Shown here piece after piece: positions 8,392 to 17,091 of a stretch of 64,000 bases of DNA. The stretch comes from a virus. A program made the position numbers and the translations under genes. The notes beneath the pieces were generated by a model that searched no databases, was not told the DNA's origin, and worked only from the letters and a program-made list of their open reading frames with translations. The stretch spans positions 35,879 through 99,878 of IMG/VR virus record IMGVR_UViG_3300030117_005706; one strand, given 5' to 3'. How positions within the stretch are numbered: position 1 is the stretch's first letter; each line of letters opens with the position of its first letter.

Positions 8392-8639
8392 TCCAACTCG
8401 CCTCCGTTCTCGATGATGTCAAACTCGCCCGGTGCGTCAGGGTAGTGCTCGTCCAAGAACTGAAACACTCGCAAGGACAATCCTTGAAAGTGCTTCTTCT
8501 GATTCTCCAGTTGTTCAACTTTTGATTTGACATACTCAAGTATGCTCGTCAAGTTTGTCAGTTCATTGACATGTGCTATGCGGTTGGCTGAGTCAACCAA
8601 CTCTTGTACTGTCTGATATTGCAATGGTCGTTCGTTCAT
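8388..8639 (-). CDS. small coiled-coil protein
   Basis: 83 residues from MNERPLQYQ, after GAGGAG. The central helix (VKSKVEQLENQKKHF) is a likely coiled coil; the C-terminus is acidic. Function unknown. Confidence 0.65.
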   Translation of the reverse strand: MNERPLQYQTVQELVDSANRIAHVNELTNLTSILEYVKSKVEQLENQKKHFQGLSLRVFQFLDEHYPDAPGEFDIIENGGELE

Positions 8640-8875
8640 TCGTTCAACTCCTCGTATCGGTTCTCGCACCATTCGATGATAGCGTCGGCCATCGTGAACT
8701 CTATCTCGCACCACACCTCTTGGATGACCTCGTTCGCAACAGAGTTCAAATCCTCAATCGACAAGTACAGCGCCAATTTGTTTTTCAATTTCTTGACGCC
8801 ACTGTCGTGGTTCAGCCAGTCGCTCACCCAGTCGAGTGTCTCTTCTTGTATCTTTTCTAATCCTTCTTCGTTCAT
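8636..8875 (-). CDS. small acidic helical protein
   Basis: 79 residues, strongly acidic and helical, with conserved-looking Trp residues (DWVSDWLNHD). The start follows GGGAGGAATAAAC. No family recognised. Confidence 0.65.
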   Translation of the reverse strand: MNEEGLEKIQEETLDWVSDWLNHDSGVKKLKNKLALYLSIEDLNSVANEVIQEVWCEIEFTMADAIIEWCENRYEELNE

Positions 8876-8878
8876 TGT

Positions 8879-9028
8879 TTATTCCTCCCAGTTGATGTAG
8901 TCATCCCAATCATCCCTGATGATTGACCACATGTTCAGTTGTACCTTTCCCTCCACCCCGTCGCTTCGACGTAGCGTGAAGTATACTTCTTGGCCTTGCC
9001 AATCAATGTCTTGTATTCTAAAATCCAT
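8879..9028 (-). CDS. acidic microprotein
   Basis: 49 residues, opening MDFRIQDIDWQGQEVYFTLR and ending NWEE before TAA. It fills the gap between two coupled genes exactly and has the cassette CAGGAGGAATGAAGATG, which supports it as a real gene despite its size. Trp/Asp-rich; function unknown. Confidence 0.65.
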   Translation of the reverse strand: MDFRIQDIDWQGQEVYFTLRRSDGVEGKVQLNMWSIIRDDWDDYINWEE

Positions 9029-9030
9029 CT

Positions 9031-9243
9031 TCATTCCTCCTGTTCTGCTAATTCGTTAATCCATATTCGCTGTTGAGCGCAACTGGCACCATACGTAATC
9101 TCGTATCGTTCGTAGAAATCATCAGCCACTTCCCAACCACAGACATCAACCAGCATTTCTACTGACTGCCTGTCCCATTCATCCATACCTGCCTGTGCTA
9201 CAAAGCACGCAAGTCTTGTCATTTTCTTGTAATCCCAACTCAT
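9031..9243 (-). CDS. small acidic helical protein
   Basis: 70 residues from MSWDYKK after GAAGAGGAGGAATGAAC. Helical with several Trp and two Cys; ends ELAEQEE. No family recognised. Confidence 0.65.
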   Translation of the reverse strand: MSWDYKKMTRLACFVAQAGMDEWDRQSVEMLVDVCGWEVADDFYERYEITYGASCAQQRIWINELAEQEE

Positions 9244-9245
9244 GT

Positions 9246-9932
9246 TCATTCCTCCTCTTCGTTCCATTCGTAAATCGCAGGCCGACCACGCAAGTGAATC
9301 GGCAGTCGCTCACCGCTGATACCACAGACGGAACCAAGGACAACCATGCGCCCTAGTTCTTCGTCTCGTGCATCAACAATCTCAGCCGCCTCAGGTGGAT
9401 GCACCACCCGATAGGTCACAACCTCAGTGCGATAGTTTTCCAAGAAGTCTGTGCCAACAAGCAACTCAAAGTCACGTGGTGGCAACAGAATCTGATGCTC
9501 GCACACTGAGCATGGTACCTCGACGCCCCAGTCCTCGTAGGACAACACCTTCCCTTCATCGTCCGTGCCCTCTTGCTCACCCAAGAACCGCCAAGATGCT
9601 TGGTCAAATCCGTAGGCTGCAATCGGTAGCGAACACTCAGGGTTCGGGCATTGCATTGACTCCAGTTGTTGTTGCTTGAGTCCCAGTGAGAACTCAAATT
9701 GTTCATCAGGGTCGCCAATCACACGGGCTTCTGATTCGTCAAGGACCCATCCCCTCTTTTCAACCTCACCCTTGATGACGCCGTGCACCTTCGCAGCATC
9801 CATTGAATTGAATGTCGCAAGCAGTTTCAGTTCGTCACCTTCACCTTTCATGTAAACAAGACCTTGTCCGGTCAAGTCCCACACTTGGTATGGCTGTAGT
9901 TTATTCAAAATCTCGTTCAGTTCGTTCTCCAT
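9246..9932 (-). CDS. hypothetical zinc-binding protein
   Basis: 228 residues. CPNPEC (about 94-99) and CSVC (about 139-142) form a likely split zinc site. The C-terminal part is beta-rich and ends with four Glu codons that double as the next ribosome-binding site. It overlaps the upstream gene by 32 nt, more than its neighbours do. Function unknown. Confidence 0.7.
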   Translation of the reverse strand: MENELNEILNKLQPYQVWDLTGQGLVYMKGEGDELKLLATFNSMDAAKVHGVIKGEVEKRGWVLDESEARVIGDPDEQFEFSLGLKQQQLESMQCPNPECSLPIAAYGFDQASWRFLGEQEGTDDEGKVLSYEDWGVEVPCSVCEHQILLPPRDFELLVGTDFLENYRTEVVTYRVVHPPEAAEIVDARDEELGRMVVLGSVCGISGERLPIHLRGRPAIYEWNEEEE

Positions 9933-10242
9933 TTTCTTCCCTCTTCTCCTTCAAAAATTCCTCAGTCGTCCAAATGACTCTGTCGCAGCAGCACAATACG
10001 AGCAACCTGTATTGGTTCGTTGCAAAGATGAGTGTGTCACCGACGGTTCGCTCACCGCACCGTGGGCAGTCACCGATGGGAACATGGGCACTGAGGATAA
10101 TCTCCTCGTGCTCAGTCTTCCCGCTGTAGGTAACCATCGCAGGTATGGCAATCGGGTGTCCAAGCAGTGAGTATCTCGCCTCACCGTCAGGACAGAAGTA
10201 ACCGTCGCTGTCAAAGTCTTGTGCTCGCATTCTGTCTGCCAT
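9901..10242 (-). CDS. hypothetical zinc-binding protein
   Basis: 113 residues with CPRCGE (about 59-64) and a CCCD cluster (about 84-87). The C-terminus is a charged helix encoded within the overlap with the next gene. The start lies 15 nt beyond GGAGGTC and abuts the stop of the DUF932 gene. Function unknown. Confidence 0.65.
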   Translation of the reverse strand: MADRMRAQDFDSDGYFCPDGEARYSLLGHPIAIPAMVTYSGKTEHEEIILSAHVPIGDCPRCGERTVGDTLIFATNQYRLLVLCCCDRVIWTTEEFLKEKREENGERTERDFE

Positions 10243-11801
10243 CAGTAAATGACCTCCGAAATCATAGGGGTTGCTGCAAGCACACCCTCAATGAGTTCGG
10301 ATGATGTGCCTCGCAGGTTGTCAGGCGCAATCACGCTGTTACCGCTGTCGACCATCCACGCCGATTGGACTTGGTCAGCAACACCACGTAGCATCTTGTG
10401 TGCTGCGTGCAGTCGCTTGTCCATTTGATTGAATCCAAGTTTCTTGCCCTCAAGTGGCTTGTTCTTGTACTGGTCATTGTCTTGATACACAGGCTTGTGT
10501 GTAATCGCACCAGTCATCACATTGTAAACGTGGTACAGGGTGTTCTTGTCCTCTTCTTGGACACGCACCCAGTGGTTCGCAGGCTTCGTCCATCCGTCCA
10601 TGGCGACTCGCCACATGTGACCACCAGTGAGGTGGCTGATGTTGGCATTGTCGTCACGGTGAACACGTGGCTTGGTGATGAGGTCATGCTTCTCACACAG
10701 GGTGAGGAGTTTCTCAAACGACTCAGCGCTGACTTCGATGTTTCGCATCGCTTCAACCTCAGCCAGTTCCATCATCGCTTCACGGATGACTGCATCAATC
10801 TTGGATGCAAGACCTTGGAAGTCGAAGTTGCCCATCACACCCTCAGTGTGTTTGAGACTGAACAGCGTCTGTTGCTTGCCCAAGACCATACCGTTGGTGC
10901 AGGCAAGTCGCATGGCAATCGCATTGACCTTGTAGGCCGATGACCCGTCAAGGCTGTTGTGCACTGAGAAGCCGATGCGGTAATCACCTTGCTTCAAGAA
11001 GCCGTGGTTTTGCCACTTTTGCCCAAGGTGAGTTTTGCCGTAGTCGTCCCAGTTGACACTGCTCGATACGTCACAGTCAAGCCGTGCCTTCTTGCCCTCT
11101 TCGTAAGCGAAGACCTTGGCATTCCATCCGTTCTTCGCAGCCAGTTCCAAGATAGGGCGGAAGCCCTTGGCGTATGGCATGGCGTAGTACGACGGACTGA
11201 ATGTCCCAAGGTGAGCACCCGCAGGGCGAGCCTCAGACTTGTAGTTCGGGTTGAAGACGTGCTTGACCACTGGCTTGCCATCAAGGTTGTTGATGCGTGC
11301 CACTCGACCCATGTTGGACTCGACATCGTCAAAGACAATGTGACCCATCTTCTCGACTGGGATGAAGTCCCAGTCAGCCGTAGCCTTGTTCTTGCGTCCA
11401 CCGCTGTACAGCATGTCGTCGAAGGGACCGACCTCAGCGACGAGAACCTCGCCGTTGTCTGAGACAGACACCTCAACTTCACCCGCTTCAAAGGCAGGTA
11501 CTTCGTCTTGCACTTCTTCTTGTGGCTCGATGGTGATGGTGCTCATGTCCTCACCATGCTCAAGCGCACCGGCTATCGCAATGTCGTTCGCCGTTACAAT
11601 GTACGGGGCGCCGTCGCCAGTCAGTTCACCTGCGCTGTCTGATACCATCAAGGCGACTCGTCCGTCGCCAAGTATCTCATAGCGCTCTAAGTCACCCATT
11701 GGGATGGTTACCGTTTTCAATCCAGCCACTGACGGGTACTCAATGGTAAACCCGTTCGGACCGCTTTCTGTCACTTTTCCTATTACAGTTGTTCCTGTCA
11801 T
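10242..11801 (-). CDS. DUF932 family protein
   Basis: 519 residues. The core (about 150-470) contains the DUF932 hallmarks YRIGFSVHNSLDGSSAYKVN, then AMRLACTNGMV, then a helical region with EVEAMRNIEVS. DUF932 proteins are common in phages, plasmids and archaeal viruses; their function is unknown, with a role in replication or antirestriction suspected from context. The first 130 residues are an acidic beta-rich extension. The start is the second ATG after AAAAGAGGAATGAATATG. It is the first gene behind its own TATA promoter and a hairpin leader. Confidence 0.85.
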   Translation of the reverse strand: MTGTTVIGKVTESGPNGFTIEYPSVAGLKTVTIPMGDLERYEILGDGRVALMVSDSAGELTGDGAPYIVTANDIAIAGALEHGEDMSTITIEPQEEVQDEVPAFEAGEVEVSVSDNGEVLVAEVGPFDDMLYSGGRKNKATADWDFIPVEKMGHIVFDDVESNMGRVARINNLDGKPVVKHVFNPNYKSEARPAGAHLGTFSPSYYAMPYAKGFRPILELAAKNGWNAKVFAYEEGKKARLDCDVSSSVNWDDYGKTHLGQKWQNHGFLKQGDYRIGFSVHNSLDGSSAYKVNAIAMRLACTNGMVLGKQQTLFSLKHTEGVMGNFDFQGLASKIDAVIREAMMELAEVEAMRNIEVSAESFEKLLTLCEKHDLITKPRVHRDDNANISHLTGGHMWRVAMDGWTKPANHWVRVQEEDKNTLYHVYNVMTGAITHKPVYQDNDQYKNKPLEGKKLGFNQMDKRLHAAHKMLRGVADQVQSAWMVDSGNSVIAPDNLRGTSSELIEGVLAATPMISEVIY

Positions 11802-11857
11802 ATTCATTCCTCTTTTTTGTTCTATTTCAATTGTTTGTTTCAATCGCCTCGATTAGT

Positions 11858-11873
11858 CCCCTAAATTTTGGGG
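11858..11873 (-). promoter_or_regulatory. palindrome in the leader of the DUF932 gene
   Basis: CCCCTAAATTTTGGGG is a 16-nt near-perfect palindrome (one T:T mismatch) between the TATA box and the start codon. It could be an operator for a dimeric repressor or a 5'-leader hairpin. Confidence 0.5.
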
Positions 11874-11889
11874 AAGTTGGCAGTCCTAT

Positions 11890-11912
11890 CTTTCTTACTT
11901 CTTTAAATAGGG
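11890..11912 (-). promoter_or_regulatory. archaeal TATA promoter
   Basis: CCCTATTTAAAG followed by AAGTAAGAAAGA on the minus strand; the TATA core is 11902-11909. It is nearly identical to the RFC promoter. It lies about 100 nt before the DUF932 start, so this transcript has a leader. Confidence 0.7.
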
Positions 11913-11936
11913 CAGCCCAAAATCGATGGACTCGTA

Positions 11937-12347
11937 TTATTCTTCTCCCACCTGCTTGAAGAGTTTGCTCTTGTCGTATTCCTCAAACGGCTTGAGCACA
12001 TCCTTGTGGTTTACTGTGCTGTATTCTGATTCGCTCGGCTGGGTGATTTCGTCAGGGGTATCGACCTTTTCTTCGTGTTCAAGGTCAGCCAAGTCGATGC
12101 CCAAGTTGTGAGCATCGTTGTGTACAATCTCTGCTGACAAATCCCTTGTGACCGTAAGCCACTCCGCACCACAGTTGGTACAGAACAGGCGAACCTTGTC
12201 CACTCTTGAGAACGTGTCCTCAACTGTGAACTGCCATGTGTGCCCTTCTCTCATGCACTGCTTGAGGTCTGACATCAGTGTCAGTTTCTTCTCCAAGTCC
12301 CGTGCCTCTTGTGCTAATTCGTCAATGTGTTCGTCTATTGTTTTCAT
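11937..12347 (-). CDS. hypothetical zinc-finger protein
   Basis: 136 residues. An N-terminal coiled coil (4-30) leads to a zinc-ribbon-like segment: CMREGHTW and then FCTNCGAEW. The acidic C-terminal half looks disordered. Start after GGAGTTGATTGA. Function unknown. Confidence 0.7.
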   Translation of the reverse strand: MKTIDEHIDELAQEARDLEKKLTLMSDLKQCMREGHTWQFTVEDTFSRVDKVRLFCTNCGAEWLTVTRDLSAEIVHNDAHNLGIDLADLEHEEKVDTPDEITQPSESEYSTVNHKDVLKPFEEYDKSKLFKQVGEE

Positions 12348-12601
12348 TCAATCAACTCCTGTATGCGCTTTATGATACTCCACATATCTGTTTTCGTGGT
12401 TTCAAACTCATCAAGTATATCTTGCATTCCACTACGCAACCGCTTGACTTCTGCGAGCAGGAGTGGTGCGTCGGCTATGAGGTTTTTGTCGGCTTCTTGC
12501 CATTCAACTGATAAGTTCCCAACAGTCCAACACCTATTACTTAGTTGAACAGGTTTCCACGGTGCGGGTGTGTGTCCTTTGTATTTTCTTGTGTCAATCA
12601 T
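12344..12601 (-). CDS. small protein with AEVKRLR helix (MIDTxKY paralogue)
   Basis: 85 residues. The opening MIDTRKYKG and the helix LLAEVKRLR are shared with the next upstream gene (MIDTDKYEE, ALAEVKRLR), so the two are paralogues. A beta segment with Trp residues (PWKPVQLSNRCWTVG) recalls small phage proteins of the form APWxxxxxxxV, but no function is known. Confidence 0.7.
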   Translation of the reverse strand: MIDTRKYKGHTPAPWKPVQLSNRCWTVGNLSVEWQEADKNLIADAPLLLAEVKRLRSGMQDILDEFETTKTDMWSIIKRIQELIE

Positions 12602-13075
12602 CCAATCAACCCCAATATCTCATCAAATCCCTTAAGTTGCTCAAGAATGTCATACTTGTCTTGTAAGAGCCAGTTCAGTTCTCGCAAGGACTCAAGTTCT
12701 TGCTGGTAGTTTCTCACCATTTCACGCTTCTCCTTGTTTTCTTCACGCAACCGCTTGACTTCTGCGAGTGCCCATAAACAATGTACTCGCTCAATTCTCC
12801 CTTCATTCATAGCATTCTCAAACTCTTCGTATTTGTCTGTGTCAATCATTCTACTCACTCCTAAACAACCACAAACTGAACAAATCCTCGTCAAGTTTGC
12901 TGAACAAATCATCTCTACTGAGGTCGTGTTCACCAACATGGCGAACCGCAGTTATGAACGCTTCACGCAATCGCTTGACTTCTGCCTCAAGGTTCGCTAT
13001 CGTTTGTCTTGATGCCCAATCAAATGTAGGGTGTTCTCCATCAATCACTTCACGCAACCGCTTGACTTCCTCTCG
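12435..13075. repeat. four dispersed copies of a 23-bp coding repeat
   Basis: CGCAACCGCTTGACTTCTGC (plus-strand orientation) recurs at 12435, 12746, 12966 (one substitution) and 13053 (diverging at the end). All copies encode EVKRLRE/S in coiled-coil helices of three adjacent genes and are in the same reading frame relative to the protein. This indicates local duplication of a helix module. Confidence 0.85.
12598..12849 (-). CDS. small coiled-coil protein (MIDTxKY paralogue)
   Basis: 83 residues from MIDTDKYEEFENAMN, after GGAGTGAG. It carries one AEVKRLREEN repeat and a long coiled coil (about 28-62). Paralogous to the downstream gene. Confidence 0.7.
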   Translation of the reverse strand: MIDTDKYEEFENAMNEGRIERVHCLWALAEVKRLREENKEKREMVRNYQQELESLRELNWLLQDKYDILEQLKGFDEILGLIG

Positions 13076-13141
13076 TTCCTTTTGCAATTTTTCATTGAAG
13101 CCTTTGATTATGTTTCCAACGCCTATTGTTTTTTCACTCAT
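12851..13141 (-). CDS. small coiled-coil protein with two EVKRLRE repeats
   Basis: 96 residues from MSEKTIGVGN, after GAGGAATAAACATG, where the TAA ends the helicase gene. Two EVKRLRE repeats (about 28-34 and 54-60) lie in an otherwise helical protein. Function unknown. Confidence 0.7.
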   Translation of the reverse strand: MSEKTIGVGNIIKGFNEKLQKEREEVKRLREVIDGEHPTFDWASRQTIANLEAEVKRLREAFITAVRHVGEHDLSRDDLFSKLDEDLFSLWLFRSE

Positions 13142-13143
13142 GT

Positions 13144-15120
13144 TTATTCCTCTGTGTAATTCCATCCGTTCTGTTGCTTCAATCGCTTGACCAATTCCTT
13201 GACCAAACTTTGTCGCTCTTGCACGTCGCCGCCATCGAGCACTGCTCGGACGACTTCACGCTTGGCTTCGACAACCCTGTCGAAGTGCTCGTCGATGCTG
13301 TTCACAACGGATAGGTAAACAGCGCTGACGCTTTGGCTCTCCTGACCAATGCGATACACACGGTCTTCGGCCTGTTCTTCATCGGTCGGCACCCATTCTC
13401 GTTCAAGGAAGAGAACGGTGTCAGCCGCAGTGAGTGTGATACCTTCTTTCGCAGCCATGGTGTTACAGACGAGTACGTCAATGTCACCGGCTTGGAAGGC
13501 TTCGACTCGCAACTGTCGTTCGTTACTGTTGACATCACCACTGATGGTGGACACAGTGTAGTTCTTACCCATGCCATCGACAATGCCTTTGAGCACGTCA
13601 CGGTGATGGGTAAAGACAACCAGTTGCTTGTCGGTCTGTTCCAAGTATTGCTTTATCCAATCAACAGCAAACGGAACTTTGATGCGACCACAGATGTGAC
13701 GCAGTTCGTTCAGCATGTTGAGCATGTAGCCTTTGGGTAGTGGTACGCCACGAGCAGCGTGTGAGTCAATGACCTGCCAGTGTTCCTCTTGAGTCAGGTC
13801 ATACTCTTGGCGTTCTGTCTTAGTGAGTTCCACTGGAATGAACTGACGAACCTTGTCGGGCAACTCGGTGAGTACCTCAGACTTGAGCCTGCGAATGCAC
13901 AGGTCTCGTGTCCGTTCATTCAGTTCCTTGATGTTGCTCGCACCAGTGAAGTCCCATCCGAAGCCGTTGTGCCACGGGTCACAGTAGCGTTGCTTGTAGT
14001 CCCACTCAGAAGGGAACTGTTGCGGACGCAGTGTGTTCAGTGAGTTGAAGAACTCCGATGGTCGGCTTGAGATAGCCGTACCACTGAGTGCAATGACTTT
14101 GTCGATTGAGCGAGCCAAGTCAATCGTTGCTTCGGTGCGTTTGGCTTTCTTGTTCTTGAGATAGTGAACCTCGTCGATGACCATTATCTTCGCCCACAGT
14201 GATTGCAGTGATTGACTTTGTTTGCCAACAAGGTCGTAGTTGATGATGACAATGTTGGTGTCCTCAATGGCTTGCTTACCAGTGTTGACAACAGACACAG
14301 TCTCGTCAGGCATCCAACGCTGAACTTCTTTGAGCCAGTTGTACTTGACGTTGGATGGTGCGACGATAATCATGGGTCGTTGAGTCGGGTGAAGTGCAGC
14401 GTATGCAATCGCTTGGATGGTCTTGCCAATCCCCATCTCGTCACCAATCAAACAACGTCCGTCGCTCGCCTCAGCGAACGCAACGCCAACCTCTTGGAAT
14501 GGATAGAGTTCAAGACCGTCGGGCAACGCCTCCTTGAGTCGTCGTCGCAGGTCGTCGGCATCAACCTCCTTGAGTTCAGTTGCACCACTCATCTCGACAC
14601 GTTCGATGCTGTCCTCAATCTCCTGTTGGATTTGTGGACAGTCGATGATTGCCTGAGCCAGTGGTTTGTAAATGTCCTCCAACAATCCATGCAATGTTCT
14701 CGCCTGTCCGATTGGGATGGTCCAACACTTCTTGTCAGGATTGAATCGTCTACCTGAGATGGCTCGCACCGTCAGTCGCACTGAGTCTCGCAAGCCCTCG
14801 TCAGGAATATACGGCCAGTGCAATTCCAACTGACCACCATTCACTTCCACCCACACATCACTGGGCGAGCGCACATCAGCATCACCCACCAATGCATACA
14901 GGGCGGAGCAATCATACCCATGCCCTACCAGCACTTCACACGCCTTGATGATAGTGCCTCTTGCTTGCTGCACTGACCATGCCTTCTTATCCCCTTCCCA
15001 CTTCACTTGGGGGAAAGGCAAAGCACTCTTGAGCGCATCCTTCGCATCAGCATTGTACGCAAAGCGCAAGGCAACGCGTGCACCAAACCTATCACTGTAT
15101 TGTTCAACCTCAACTTTCAT
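13144..15120 (-). CDS. SNF2-family helicase, SMARCAL1/HARP-like
   Basis: 658 residues. The N-terminal 160 residues hold two HARP-like repeats, recognisable at KWEGDKKAWSV (40-50) and RRFNPDKKCWTIP (124-136), the arrangement of SMARCAL1-type annealing helicases. The SNF2 core has Walker A GDEMGIGKT (226-234), DEVH box (316-319), LSGTAI motif III (about 344-349) and EDRVYRIGQ motif VI (about 590-598). Such enzymes remodel stalled forks by re-annealing DNA; here it probably supports virus replication or recombination. GAGGTAATTGA precedes the start. Ends NYTEE before TAA, supplying the next coupling cassette. Confidence 0.93.
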   Translation of the reverse strand: MKVEVEQYSDRFGARVALRFAYNADAKDALKSALPFPQVKWEGDKKAWSVQQARGTIIKACEVLVGHGYDCSALYALVGDADVRSPSDVWVEVNGGQLELHWPYIPDEGLRDSVRLTVRAISGRRFNPDKKCWTIPIGQARTLHGLLEDIYKPLAQAIIDCPQIQQEIEDSIERVEMSGATELKEVDADDLRRRLKEALPDGLELYPFQEVGVAFAEASDGRCLIGDEMGIGKTIQAIAYAALHPTQRPMIIVAPSNVKYNWLKEVQRWMPDETVSVVNTGKQAIEDTNIVIINYDLVGKQSQSLQSLWAKIMVIDEVHYLKNKKAKRTEATIDLARSIDKVIALSGTAISSRPSEFFNSLNTLRPQQFPSEWDYKQRYCDPWHNGFGWDFTGASNIKELNERTRDLCIRRLKSEVLTELPDKVRQFIPVELTKTERQEYDLTQEEHWQVIDSHAARGVPLPKGYMLNMLNELRHICGRIKVPFAVDWIKQYLEQTDKQLVVFTHHRDVLKGIVDGMGKNYTVSTISGDVNSNERQLRVEAFQAGDIDVLVCNTMAAKEGITLTAADTVLFLEREWVPTDEEQAEDRVYRIGQESQSVSAVYLSVVNSIDEHFDRVVEAKREVVRAVLDGGDVQERQSLVKELVKRLKQQNGWNYTEE

Positions 15121-15317
15121 TCAATTACCTCGTATCTCTTCGTCTCTTCATCGAAACGGATGAAACCGTACACCAACATCAAGTGCCTCACATCTTTACC
15201 GAATGCTTGATTGCATTGATTGGGCTTGCTCCATTCTTCGACTATCTTGTCTCGGAACTCACGCAGTTGCCTGAGTTCTTTCTGTGCTACTCGTAGTGCT
15301 ATCATTGTTCCACTCAT
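15117..15317 (-). CDS. hypothetical small helical protein
   Basis: 66 residues if the ATG overlapping the upstream stop is used; a second ATG 12 nt downstream, after GAGTGGA, is equally plausible. Arg/Lys-rich helix followed by a short strand. No family recognised. Confidence 0.6.
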   Translation of the reverse strand: MSGTMIALRVAQKELRQLREFRDKIVEEWSKPNQCNQAFGKDVRHLMLVYGFIRFDEETKRYEVIE

Positions 15318-15538
15318 AGTGTCACGCCCAGTTGTTCAAGTGCGTTCTCAATCTCGCTGAGTTCATCCTCGATTCGACAAAGCACATCTTCGTACTCCAT
15401 CTCTCCATGATGCGAACCTTCGACACCAACTTGACTGCAATATCCCTCAACCTCCGAGATGTAATGCAGCACATATTCAACTGCGTCTTTCGCACGTTCC
15501 AGCGTCTTTATCTTGTCTTTCAAATCGTCAATGTTCAT
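15314..15538 (-). CDS. small acidic coiled-coil protein
   Basis: 74 residues from the second ATG after GATGAGGAGGAATGAACATG. Two helices with a loop containing Cys and His; acidic. Function unknown. Confidence 0.65.
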   Translation of the reverse strand: MNIDDLKDKIKTLERAKDAVEYVLHYISEVEGYCSQVGVEGSHHGEMEYEDVLCRIEDELSEIENALEQLGVTL

Positions 15539-15540
15539 GT

Positions 15541-15735
15541 TCATTCCTCCTCATCCCAAACGATGTCGTCGAGCAAGTCGCCGTTGCGATAGTTCTTGAG
15601 CATCGCAATCAGGTAGCCCTGCGTAATGGTGAGTACGCCCAACCTCGATAAGTGTGGATGGTCCTCTTGATGTTCTTGCACCAAGAGATGCACTGAGTTC
15701 TCAAAATGTTCTGCGTCAATTATTTCGTGTATCAT
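15541..15735 (-). CDS. small acidic protein
   Basis: 64 residues from MIHEIIDAEHFENS, ending VWDEEE, whose codons form the next ribosome-binding site. No family recognised. Confidence 0.65.
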   Translation of the reverse strand: MIHEIIDAEHFENSVHLLVQEHQEDHPHLSRLGVLTITQGYLIAMLKNYRNGDLLDDIVWDEEE

Positions 15736-15737
15736 AT

Positions 15738-16451
15738 TCATTCCTCCTGTGGTGTGTCCTTGAGTGACCACTCTTGGTGTGCATCATTCCAGTGAAAGTA
15801 CATACCGTTGGACAGTGGCTTGCTCGTGTCGTAACTGAGATGTTCCTCAAAGTAGTGTTGGATAACATCGTCCGCATCAAGGTAAGTATCTTGATGTGGG
15901 TTGAGTTCACGAATGATGAATGTCTCAATGAACTCAGCATCCTTACAGATGCGTTTGTATGTGAGCGTCGGTGCTCCGACGAAGCAGTCGCTGTATCGCT
16001 TGTACCCTGCTTTGCGCCATGTGTCCTCAGCCACACACTTCATGATGGTGAACTGGAACTCCTCACGTGAGGTGTTGCCCACGTTGCACGACCATTCGTT
16101 GTCAGCCATGCGCTGTACGAAGTCTCGGTCTTTCAACACATCAAAGAGCAGTCGCTCCGATGCTTGAAGTTCCTGTTGCCATTCGGTCAACTCCTCATCT
16201 TCGTCAGGTTGGTATCGACCTGCTGCACATCGGACAAACTTGCAAGCGTGTATGGCTACAGCGAATCGTTCAGTCGCTTCATCCACACCGATGTTGTTGT
16301 ATCGGTCAGGTGCGTTCTCGATGTCAGGATTGATTCGACCAATCCCTGCGGTCATCGCAAGTGCTCCCATCTCCAATGAGTGGAGTAGTTCAATCTCGTT
16401 CGGGGCAAAGCCCTTTTCTGTTGCGTTCTTTATTCCTACCATTAGTGGCAT
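15738..16451 (-). CDS. hypothetical protein
   Basis: 237 residues, mainly helical with several Cys and Trp. Start after AGAGGAGGAATGAACATG; ends TPQEE. No domain recognised; length and composition resemble unassigned early virus proteins. Confidence 0.65.
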   Translation of the reverse strand: MPLMVGIKNATEKGFAPNEIELLHSLEMGALAMTAGIGRINPDIENAPDRYNNIGVDEATERFAVAIHACKFVRCAAGRYQPDEDEELTEWQQELQASERLLFDVLKDRDFVQRMADNEWSCNVGNTSREEFQFTIMKCVAEDTWRKAGYKRYSDCFVGAPTLTYKRICKDAEFIETFIIRELNPHQDTYLDADDVIQHYFEEHLSYDTSKPLSNGMYFHWNDAHQEWSLKDTPQEE

Positions 16452-16453
16452 GT

Positions 16454-16894
16454 TCATTCCTCCTCTGTGTATTCCTGTGCTTCGTATGGGTCAACCGTCT
16501 CAGGGTCGTAGGCCTCAGCGTACAGACAGACAACCTCCATGCTCGGAGCCTTGCCTGCCAAGATGTTGGCTCGGCACTCATCGCCCTCCTCATCTGAGTT
16601 CGGTGGGATGAGTCCGGGCTTGATGCCAACGTCCTCGCTGCGTACGAAGTTCCACGAACTGTTCATCCGTAGAACGACAGGCTGGTCAGGATGCCAGCCA
16701 GCCAGTTGTGCAATCAACTCTTTCACGGTCGTGCCGTAGTGGTTCTTCCACTTGTCTTGCGTCTGTTGGTCAACGAACATTTTGTTGTTGTTCGCATCAA
16801 AGATACGACGAAGCGTAAACGAATTGTACGGTCGCTTGCTGTCTATCTCTCGTTCTTCTTCTGTCATGTCTTGCCAATGTTTTATCTCAATCAT
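16454..16894 (-). CDS. hypothetical protein
   Basis: 146 residues. The stretch TVKELIAQLAGWHPDQPVVL (56-75) is a pattern seen in small phage proteins (VxELIxxLxxxxPDxxVxL), usually annotated hypothetical. Ends YTEEE. Preceded by GGAGATGATTGA. Confidence 0.7.
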   Translation of the reverse strand: MIEIKHWQDMTEEEREIDSKRPYNSFTLRRIFDANNNKMFVDQQTQDKWKNHYGTTVKELIAQLAGWHPDQPVVLRMNSSWNFVRSEDVGIKPGLIPPNSDEEGDECRANILAGKAPSMEVVCLYAEAYDPETVDPYEAQEYTEEE

Positions 16895-17091
16895 TCAATC
16901 ATCTCCTTTTGTATTTTCTTAATGTCCTCAAGTGTGTTTCGCCACATGGCGATGATGTAACCAATCCATTCAACCAGTTCATCCACGTCATCCTCCATCC
17001 CGTACTCTTTCAAGTCACGATGTGTAATCTGTGCGTCACCGTTCCAGTGGTGGTTGTATGCTAATTCATCTAATGCTGCTGGGTCAATCAT
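16891..17091 (-). CDS. small acidic protein
   Basis: 66 residues, ending QKEMIE. Those codons plus the stop (GGAGATGATTGAATG) form the ribosome-binding site and start of the next gene. No family recognised. Confidence 0.65.
   Translation of the reverse strand: MIDPAALDELAYNHHWNGDAQITHRDLKEYGMEDDVDELVEWIGYIIAMWRNTLEDIKKIQKEMIE

Noticed and set aside
12435-13075. CRISPR array suggested by four 23-bp repeats
   Set aside because: Spacing is irregular (311, 220 and 87 bp) and every repeat is in frame in coding sequence.
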